Shown here piece by piece: positions 1 to 4,615 of a DNA stretch of 6,506 bases. This DNA is from Bryobacterales bacterium. Its GTDB lineage: Bacteria > Cyanobacteriota > Vampirovibrionia > Obscuribacterales > Obscuribacteraceae. Numbering within the stretch: position 1 is the first letter of the stretch; each line of letters starts with the position of its first letter. A program made the translations under genes and the position numbers. The notes beneath the pieces were generated by a model. The model did no database searches and was not told where the DNA came from. It saw only the letters and a program-made list of their open reading frames with translations. The DNA is taken from contig CAJCHQ010001013.1 in the NCBI GenBank assembly GCA_903970295.1, positions 1 to 6,506 on the forward strand, given 5' to 3'.

Positions 1-1
1 A

Positions 2-487
2 TTCATCCATCAGCTGCAACGTGAGCTGGAAAGTCAGCAATTGCAAAAAGCACAGGCCAACTGCAGTCGCCTCGGTGGAGTCGTCGGTGAAGTGGCGGAA
101 GAAGGTGTGCGCTTGATGGCTGAACAAAAAGAAGACTTCTCCAAAGCTTTCGATATCACGGTCGGCTTGGTCACACGTAAACTGGAAAAGAATCTGGTTA
201 TTCTCGGTACGATTGGTGCCGTCTGTCCCTTCCTTGGCCTCTTCGGAACAGTGGTCGGCGTTATTTTCACACTCGATCAACTCGGCGCCGCCGGTGGTGG
301 CACCCCCGTAGTTGTGACCGGTGTGGCTAAAGCTCTGATCGCTACAGGGTATGGTCTGATCGTCGCCATCATGGCGGTTGTTTTCAACAACACTTATACA
401 AACAATGTGAAGCGTTTCAACGATGACTTTCTGCTGCTCAAGCTTCTCTTCTTGAGCTTCGTCGGCACCGAAGCACACTCGCACTAA
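2..487 (+). CDS. MotA/TolQ/ExbB-family proton channel protein, 5' truncated by window edge
   Basis: Inner-membrane channel subunit that, with an ExbD/TolR partner, uses the proton gradient to energise an outer-membrane or envelope process. The frame is open to the left edge, so the true start and the first membrane helix lie outside; 161 residues are visible. Two hydrophobic segments can be seen, at about visible residues 64-91 (with PFLGLFGTVVGVIF) and 106-131 (with ALIATGYGLIVAIMAVV). These match the second and third helices of ExbB/TolQ, including the two conserved threonines (FGT and IAT) that line the channel. The helix-3 proline usual in ExbB (AIPAV) is replaced by Met here. A charged cytoplasmic stretch precedes helix 2. 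A TTG at 41 is an internal codon, not a likely start. The ExbD-type gene follows after 75 bases, which confirms the family. ExbB, TolQ and other members of the family cannot be separated without the N-terminus and a wider neighbourhood. Confidence 0.9.
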   Translation, partial: FIHQLQRELESQQLQKAQANCSRLGGVVGEVAEEGVRLMAEQKEDFSKAFDITVGLVTRKLEKNLVILGTIGAVCPFLGLFGTVVGVIFTLDQLGAAGGGTPVVVTGVAKALIATGYGLIVAIMAVVFNNTYTNNVKRFNDDFLLLKLLFLSFVGTEAHSH

Positions 488-517
488 ATTGAAGGATAAA
501 AGCAGTTCGCAGAGCGT

Positions 518-536
518 GGTGCCTGAGACTGGCACC
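518..536 (+). other. Small intercistronic hairpin between the ExbB-like and ExbD-like genes
   Basis: GGTGCC (518-523) and GGCACC (531-536) form a perfect 6-bp GC-rich stem with a 7-base loop. No run of T follows, so it is not a typical intrinsic terminator. It lies 10 bases before the ExbD-type Shine-Dalgarno and could affect mRNA stability or processing, but a stem this short may also be chance. Confidence 0.25.
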
Positions 537-546
537 CGAGCACACG

Positions 547-556
547 AAGGAGGTGA
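547..556 (+). promoter_or_regulatory. Strong Shine-Dalgarno of the exbD-like gene
   Basis: AAGGAGGTGA is an almost full-length match to the 16S rRNA 3' end, with 6 bases before the ATG at 563. It is far stronger than the sites of the other plus-strand genes here. It fixes the start at 563 rather than at the second in-frame ATG at 569. Confidence 0.85.
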
Positions 557-562
557 AGCGGT

Positions 563-988
563 ATGTCAATGGGAGCAGCCGGTGATGAGTTCACCGAAAT
601 CAACGTCACGCCGCTCACAGACGTTTTCCTCGTCTTGCTTGTAATCATGATTCTGATTGCGCCGTTGATCGACAAATCCGATTTGAAGATCAAACCGCCG
701 GAAACCAAAAACGCCAAAAAAGTCGATGAAAGCAAAGGCGTCTTTATCGACATAGATAAGGAAGGGCAAATCGCCATCAATGGCAATTTCGTCGATGCTA
801 AAGATCCAGCACAGTTGCAGCAAAAAATCGAAGAAGTGATCAAGAAGCTGGGCAATAAAGATATTCCTTGCGTGGTTAATGCCGACGGTGATACCAAGGA
901 AAGAGCCGTGGTGGAAGTGATGACAGCGGCAGCCGGGGCTGGTATTAAGCGCATGCGTGTAGCGACTGTACAGGCCAGTAATTATTAA
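563..988 (+). CDS. ExbD/TolR-family biopolymer transport protein
   Basis: Partner of the upstream ExbB/TolQ-type channel; a single-span inner-membrane protein with a periplasmic domain that transmits proton-driven motion to TonB, TolA or a similar partner. The 141-residue product has the usual family length. A short cytoplasmic N-terminus leads into the hallmark EINVTPLTDVFLVLLVIMIL (residues 12-31). D20 matches the essential membrane aspartate of ExbD (D25) and TolR (D23). The periplasmic domain (about 40-141) ends in the family pattern VNADGD...AVVEVMTAAAGAGIKRM, the region that packs in the ExbD/TolR dimer. The ATG at 563 is chosen for its strong Shine-Dalgarno. No tonB or tolA is visible, so the process being energised is unknown. 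aroE starts 20 bases after the stop. Confidence 0.93.
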   Translation: MSMGAAGDEFTEINVTPLTDVFLVLLVIMILIAPLIDKSDLKIKPPETKNAKKVDESKGVFIDIDKEGQIAINGNFVDAKDPAQLQQKIEEVIKKLGNKDIPCVVNADGDTKERAVVEVMTAAAGAGIKRMRVATVQASNY

Positions 989-1008
989 AGCGCCCATGAG
1001 CGGCCGCG

Positions 1009-1914
1009 ATGTCTAAAGATAGCGATAGCGGGAGTGAAAACGCTACCTACTTGCTCGGCTTAATCGGGCATCCGGTTTCGCATTCGCTTTCGCCAGCCAT
1101 GCATAAAGCGGCACTCGCACACTTCGGCATGAAGGGTGATTATCAACTTTACGATATTGAGCCCGCGGCGCTTGAGCAAAAATTGCGAGCCTTACGCAAC
1201 CAGGGCATCCAGGGCTTGAACGTGACAATACCTCACAAGCTCGATGTCTTTTCGCGCTGCAAGAAACTATCAAAAGCGGCCAAAAACGTAGGCGCCGTCA
1301 ACACTGTTCGCTTCCTTGCCGATGGTGGCATGGAGGGTCACAACACGGATCTGGGCGGATTCGCAAGTGCCCTGGGGTCTGCGCTTGCTCAATCAACACC
1401 TGCGATTGCCTGTCTACTGGGTGCAGGGGGCGCCGCAAAAGCGGCGATATTGGCTTTAATCGAATTAGGAGTTAGTGATCTAAAAATTGTCGTGCGCGAC
1501 ACGCACAAGGCGGATCGACTTGTGCAGAATTTAGCGCCGCCTTTATTGGCATCGGCGACCAAAATATCAGTTGTAGCGCTGGAAAATGTTGGCACCGTTA
1601 GTGATGCTTCTTTGATCGTCAACACACTACCGATTGGTCAAACGATGATAGCTACCCCTGAGCCGATCACGGACTGGCTGAAAGGCTTCAAGAACGACGG
1701 TCCATTTGTTTTTGATATGGTCTATTCCCGCACGGGTGAGGCAACTCCGCTTGTGAAATTTGCCAAGGAGAATGGTTTGAATACCTGCGATGGGGCCGAG
1801 ATGTTGATCCGGCAAGCGGCATTTGCATTTCAGTTTTGGACGGAGCGCATGCCACCATTGGATCTGATGCGCACAGCATTTAGAGAGCAACAACAAGCGA
1901 ACCGGCGCTCGTAA
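1009..1914 (+). CDS. aroE: Shikimate dehydrogenase (NADP-dependent type)
   Basis: Cytoplasmic enzyme reducing 3-dehydroshikimate to shikimate in the chorismate pathway. At 301 residues it is slightly longer than typical AroE (about 270-290), with an extra polar N-terminus of about 14 residues and a short polar tail. The substrate domain shows HSLSP (S26, S28 for shikimate binding), NVTIPHK with catalytic K77, and HNTD with catalytic D114. The Rossmann domain has the glycine-rich GAGGAAKA (138-145). The C-terminal DGAEMLIRQAAFAF keeps the substrate-contacting Gln (Q269). The 2'-phosphate loop, usually NRTxxR, reads VRDTHK (162-167), which may alter cofactor preference. The start at 1009 has no clear Shine-Dalgarno and sits inside a six-codon frame (996-1016), so translation may depend on ribosomes from the exbD-like gene. 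A role linked to the proton channel is not implied. Confidence 0.95.
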   Translation: MSKDSDSGSENATYLLGLIGHPVSHSLSPAMHKAALAHFGMKGDYQLYDIEPAALEQKLRALRNQGIQGLNVTIPHKLDVFSRCKKLSKAAKNVGAVNTVRFLADGGMEGHNTDLGGFASALGSALAQSTPAIACLLGAGGAAKAAILALIELGVSDLKIVVRDTHKADRLVQNLAPPLLASATKISVVALENVGTVSDASLIVNTLPIGQTMIATPEPITDWLKGFKNDGPFVFDMVYSRTGEATPLVKFAKENGLNTCDGAEMLIRQAAFAFQFWTERMPPLDLMRTAFREQQQANRRS

Positions 1915-1940
1915 TTTCCAAAGCTACTTGCATCAATTTG

Positions 1941-2468
1941 TTATTCCGCAATCAGCGCTGTTTGCTTTCTCTCGGCAATACTTTTGATTTCAGCTAATCT
2001 TTGGTGAATCGATCGACTGGTGACATCGTGGGTAATCTTTTTGCTGAAGGGCGCGTTAATACCACTATCGATGCGCGAGCTAAGTTTCAGCAACGTTTGC
2101 ATACCACCGTTTTGCGGCGTCAGTAGCCAGACTCCTTCAAATGCTTTAAGTTTGTCGGATGAAAGCATTTGATACTGGAGAGTGTCTTCCGATTCGATCT
2201 CTTTATAGGTACACGTGGCGCAGCCAACAATAGGTAAATGCTCGAATCGTTCCGTAATTATGCAATCGTTACCCGATCTTGAAATTACGTGTCTGTGAGC
2301 CGGGTCGCTGGTGCGCTCAGCTCTCAGTGCTTGCCAAACCGCCGACATTGGTGCGTCAAGCACCGATGATTCGCAGACCATCGGCATCTCTGTCGCAGCT
2401 TCCGCAGCCATCATTGAACCAACTAATAGGCCTGTAAAGCTGAGGATGGCAATGAGCTGGGATTTCAC
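1941..2468 (-). CDS. Exported SRPBCC/START-like domain protein
   Basis: Predicted secreted or periplasmic protein of 175 residues; function unknown. The GTG at 2468 is chosen because TAAGGAA (2476-2482) gives a Shine-Dalgarno 7 bases upstream and the result starts with a clean signal peptide: MKSQ, a hydrophobic core (residues 5-20), then a likely cut near AEA/ATE (24-26). A longer TTG start at 2528 would bury that signal behind 20 polar residues. The mature part resembles the SRPBCC (polyketide cyclase/START) helix-grip fold: an opening strand with APMSAVWQAL (39-48), a central region FEHLPIVGC, then a WLLTPQNGG turn and a strand ending in LLKLSSRID, followed by a long C-terminal helix. Such domains bind hydrophobic ligands, but none can be named. 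Four cysteines (C32, C69, C83, C86), including CATC, are notable for an exported protein. It is convergent with aroE, 26 bases apart. The family call is by pattern only. Confidence 0.75.
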   Translation of the reverse strand: MKSQLIAILSFTGLLVGSMMAAEAATEMPMVCESSVLDAPMSAVWQALRAERTSDPAHRHVISRSGNDCIITERFEHLPIVGCATCTYKEIESEDTLQYQMLSSDKLKAFEGVWLLTPQNGGMQTLLKLSSRIDSGINAPFSKKITHDVTSRSIHQRLAEIKSIAERKQTALIAE

Positions 2469-2475
2469 GGGGCGA

Positions 2476-2482
2476 TTCCTTA
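2476..2482 (-). promoter_or_regulatory. Shine-Dalgarno deciding the start of the SRPBCC-like gene
   Basis: On the minus strand this reads TAAGGAA, placed 7 bases before the GTG at 2468. Its TAA is also the stop codon of the small upstream reading frame (2480-2680), so the two would be tightly coupled if that frame is translated. Confidence 0.65.
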
Positions 2483-2680
2483 TGAGTATTGTCCTAGATT
2501 GGACGCCATGTTGGCAGGATGGTTCCAAAAGCGATAAACGTAAGTGAGCTCTAGCGCGGGTTTCTGACGCTCTTGAACATTGAAGTTGGAACTGATGGGA
2601 TCGTATGTGCGCTTCTCAACTGTTACCGGGCGAATGAACCTGATTCGGAGACTATCACTTTTGGGTGCGAATGCTATCAT
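2480..2680 (-). CDS. Possible small hypothetical protein (66 aa), unproven
   Basis: I do not recognise this frame. It starts at an ATG (2680-2678) and fills most of the leader of the SRPBCC-like gene, ending 11 bases before that gene's GTG with its stop inside the Shine-Dalgarno. The product is mixed polar and basic (SLRIRFIRPVTVEKRTYDP near the N-terminus), with no signal peptide, membrane segment or known motif. In favour are the operon-like stop/ribosome-site overlap and codons resembling those of the neighbours. Against are the lack of a Shine-Dalgarno before the ATG, the short length, and the overlap of its start with the likely -10 element of marR on the other strand. It may simply be the 5' untranslated leader of the downstream gene. 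Confidence 0.3.
   Translation of the reverse strand: MIAFAPKSDSLRIRFIRPVTVEKRTYDPISSNFNVQERQKPALELTYVYRFWNHPANMASNLGQYS
2672..2680 (+). promoter_or_regulatory. Putative extended -10 promoter of the marR-efflux operon
   Basis: TGCTATCAT has the extended -10 form TGnTAnnnT, with TATCAT at 2675-2680. No good -35 hexamer lies 17 bases upstream (CTATCA), as extended -10 promoters tolerate. Transcription would begin near 2687, inside the first palindrome of the half-site cluster, so a bound regulator would block initiation. This is a by-eye call. Confidence 0.4.
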
Positions 2681-2684
2681 TGAA

Positions 2685-2712
2685 CTAACAGTTAGCCTAA
2701 CTAACCGTTAGT
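2685..2712. promoter_or_regulatory. Putative MarR operator: overlapping CTAAC/GTTAG palindromes
   Basis: Five 5-base half-sites are packed into 27 bases: CTAAC (2685), GTTAG (2691), CTAAC (2697), CTAAC (2701) and GTTAG (2707). They build two 13-bp perfect odd palindromes, AGTTAGCCTAACT (2690-2702) and ACTAACCGTTAGT (2700-2712), centred 10 bp apart (one helical turn), plus an 11-bp palindrome, CTAACAGTTAG (2685-2695). MarR-family dimers bind short AT-containing palindromes of this size, often with TTAG/CTAA arms as in SlyA sites, and usually repress their own promoter. The site lies between the likely -10 and the marR start, ideal for autorepression. It could also affect the divergent minus-strand gene. 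Confidence 0.65.
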
Positions 2713-2731
2713 GACCCTACGAAGTGCCCGA

Positions 2732-2737
2732 GAGGTG
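2732..2737 (+). promoter_or_regulatory. Shine-Dalgarno supporting the marR start at 2741
   Basis: GAGGTG ends 3 bases before the ATG at 2741. The spacing is short but usable. The in-frame GTG at 2711 has no such site upstream and falls inside the operator palindrome, so 2741 is preferred. Confidence 0.55.
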
Positions 2738-2740
2738 CCT

Positions 2741-3208
2741 ATGGCCACCGTGGAAGTAAATTCCAGCCGTTGTGCGGCTGAGCTGATGGATTCGATCTGG
2801 TCGATCATGCGATTCATCCGCAACAAGGTAAAAGACCAGACTGGGTCTACGTCGTCGATCGCTCAGGTACGCATACTCGGGTTTCTTCATGAAAATCCCG
2901 GCGCTTCACTCTCAGCGCTAGCGGAGCACCTGGGCGTGAGCAGTGCCACCGCCTCTGCTACAATCGACCGCCTGGTTCAGCGGAAACTCGTAGAACGTAC
3001 CGAGCATCCCCATGAAAGGCGCTTTGTCGAATTGAAGCTCAGCATCACAGGCACCCAGCATTTTCAGGAATTGCATCAGTATGCAGTGTCTGAACTTTCT
3101 CGAGCGCTTGCTCCACTGCCGGAAAAGAAAGTATTGAAAGTGATGGAAGCAATGTCTATTTTGAGAGAAGCTTTTCCTGATACACGCAAACGGGATCTCC
3201 ATTCGTAA
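2741..3208 (+). CDS. MarR-family winged-helix transcriptional regulator
   Basis: Cytoplasmic dimeric DNA-binding protein, probably the local repressor of the efflux genes that follow and of itself. From the ATG at 2741 the product has 155 residues, typical for MarR. An N-terminal dimerisation helix (about 12-32) precedes the winged helix-turn-helix: IAQVRILGFLHENPGASLSALAEHLGVS (40-67), recognition helix SATASATIDRLVQRKLVER (68-86), then the wing with HERRFVELKLSITG (91-104), where the ERR matches the usual D-x-R-wing pattern. C-terminal helices (about 105-145) complete the dimer interface. No cysteine-based redox switch is evident (a single Cys at 11), so a small-molecule inducer is the simplest model. 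The adaptor gene starts 14 bases after the stop. An upstream GTG (2711) would add ten residues but has no ribosome site. Confidence 0.92.
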   Translation: MATVEVNSSRCAAELMDSIWSIMRFIRNKVKDQTGSTSSIAQVRILGFLHENPGASLSALAEHLGVSSATASATIDRLVQRKLVERTEHPHERRFVELKLSITGTQHFQELHQYAVSELSRALAPLPEKKVLKVMEAMSILREAFPDTRKRDLHS

Positions 3209-3222
3209 CGGCAGGCAGCAAC

Positions 3223-4614
3223 ATGCTTTTGAATAAACCAGGTTCCACTGAAGGTCTCGATTTAGAGTATGGGGAGAAATCGTCGGTAAACGAAGGCGGT
3301 CGCACTGAGAAACGGCAGAGCAAGACACCACTTGTGGTGGCGGTAATACTCCTCTTGCTTGCCGCTGTAGCCGGTTACTTTTACTACCATTCCAACAGTG
3401 GGCACGATGATAAGAAACCACCTAAACGTGCAATTCCAGTCACTATCGCCGCTGCCACCCAAAAGACGATCCCTGTCGAAATCAATGTCATCGGCACTGT
3501 CCAGGCTTATTCGACTGTGCAAGTCAAATCGCAGGTCGTCGGACAACTGACCAAAGTGCACTTCAAGCAAGGCGATTTTGTTAAAGCCGGGGATGTCCTC
3601 TTTACGATCGACCCGCGTCAACTAACGGCCCAACTCGAGCAAGCGATTGCCGTCGAAATGAAGGATCAAGCCCAAGTGCGCCAGGCTCAGGCGAACGTCA
3701 CTAAAGATGCGGCACTGGTCAAGCAAGCAGAAGCTGCTGTGGCCCGAGACAAAGCGCAATCAGCGCTTGCCCAAAGAGAAGCGCAGCGCTACGAAAGTCT
3801 TGTGCGCGTAGGAGCAGTCAGTCACGAGGCTTACGATCAACAGAAAACGACCGAAGATACTAGCCATTCGACAGTCAATTCTGATGAAGCGATGCTCGCC
3901 AGTATGCAGTCAACGCTAGAAGCCGACAAAGCAGTAGCAAGCAGTTTGCAGGCGCAGGCTCATGCCGACCAGGCGATGGTTCGCAATATGCAAGTGCAGC
4001 TTGGATACACAACGATTCGCTCACCGATCGACGGGCGCACAGGCAGCCTCAACATCTATCAAGGAAATTTAGTCAAAGACAACGACGTCACACCGCTCAT
4101 TTCGATCGATGAAATTACACCTATATATGTTACCTTCTCGATTCCGGAACAGTACTTGTCTGAAGTAGCCAAATGCAACAAGCAAGCACCATTGCGTGTT
4201 CTGACATTCATCGAAGGCGAAAAATCGCCCGAGGAAGGAGTTGTCACTTTTATCGATAATCAAGTCGACAGCACCACCGGCACAATTAGTTTGAAAGGCA
4301 CATTTCAAAACAAAAATCGCAGGCTGTGGCCGGGACAATTCGTCAACGTCGTTTTGATCCTCAAAGAAGAGCCAAATATGTTGCTTATCCCGGCCCATGC
4401 TGTGCAAACCGGTCAGGACGGGCAATTTGTCTGGGTGATCAAATCCGATTCGACTGTCGAGCAGCGCCCGGTTAAAATGGCTCGCACGGCCAAGGGCTCG
4501 GCCGTAATCACCTCCGGCTTGGCTGTCGGTGAGCAAGTTGTCACAGATGGACAGATGCAATTGATACCAGGAGCGACTGTCGAACCCAAGAAATCGCTTT
4601 CGGAAGACGACTGA
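3223..4614 (+). CDS. RND efflux periplasmic adaptor (membrane fusion protein, MdtA-like)
   Basis: Bridges an inner-membrane RND pump to a TolC-type outer-membrane channel. At 463 residues it is longer than MdtA/AcrA (about 400-415), owing to a polar cytoplasmic N-terminus of about 34 residues and a long hairpin. Order: tail 1-34; a single uncleaved membrane anchor 36-54 (no lipobox cysteine); first lipoyl half about 95-130 (VKSQVVGQL, VKAGDVLFTID); Ala/Gln-rich coiled-coil hairpin about 131-258; second lipoyl half about 260-297 (LGYTTIRSPIDGRTG); beta-barrel about 299-380 (ending LWPGQFVNVVL); membrane-proximal domain about 383-455. At the hairpin tip, R189, L193 and S200 have the same spacing as the AcrA RLS motif that docks to TolC. 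Residues 298-310 (ITPIYVTFSIPEQ) are MdtA-like. No other in-frame start before the membrane segment looks better. The permease begins one base after the stop. Confidence 0.94.
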   Translation: MLLNKPGSTEGLDLEYGEKSSVNEGGRTEKRQSKTPLVVAVILLLLAAVAGYFYYHSNSGHDDKKPPKRAIPVTIAAATQKTIPVEINVIGTVQAYSTVQVKSQVVGQLTKVHFKQGDFVKAGDVLFTIDPRQLTAQLEQAIAVEMKDQAQVRQAQANVTKDAALVKQAEAAVARDKAQSALAQREAQRYESLVRVGAVSHEAYDQQKTTEDTSHSTVNSDEAMLASMQSTLEADKAVASSLQAQAHADQAMVRNMQVQLGYTTIRSPIDGRTGSLNIYQGNLVKDNDVTPLISIDEITPIYVTFSIPEQYLSEVAKCNKQAPLRVLTFIEGEKSPEEGVVTFIDNQVDSTTGTISLKGTFQNKNRRLWPGQFVNVVLILKEEPNMLLIPAHAVQTGQDGQFVWVIKSDSTVEQRPVKMARTAKGSAVITSGLAVGEQVVTDGQMQLIPGATVEPKKSLSEDD

Positions 4615-4615
4615 C

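Noticed and set aside
484..997. Two long minus-strand frames opposite the exbD-like gene (484-954 and 566-997)
   Set aside because: They are antisense to a confident gene with conserved motifs. Neither has a family pattern or ribosome site.
1000..1007. GCGGCCGC 8-bp palindrome (NotI site) before aroE
   Set aside because: A single 8-bp palindrome in a sequence of this size and composition is not evidence of cloning or regulation, and flanking sequence is natural on both sides.
2469..2528. Longer TTG-started form of the SRPBCC-like protein
   Set aside because: The extra 20 residues have no Shine-Dalgarno and would place a polar extension before an otherwise textbook signal peptide.
2311..2547. 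78-codon plus-strand frame opposite the SRPBCC-like gene
   Set aside because: It runs antisense to the signal peptide and first domain of the better-supported minus-strand gene and has no motif of its own.
2711..2740. GTG start for marR
   Set aside because: It lies inside the operator palindrome and lacks a ribosome site. The ATG at 2741 has GAGGTG just upstream and gives the normal family length.
2918..3621. Minus-strand frames opposite marR and the adaptor N-terminus (2918-3421, 3262-3621)
   Set aside because: They are antisense shadows of confident genes and have no recognisable protein features.
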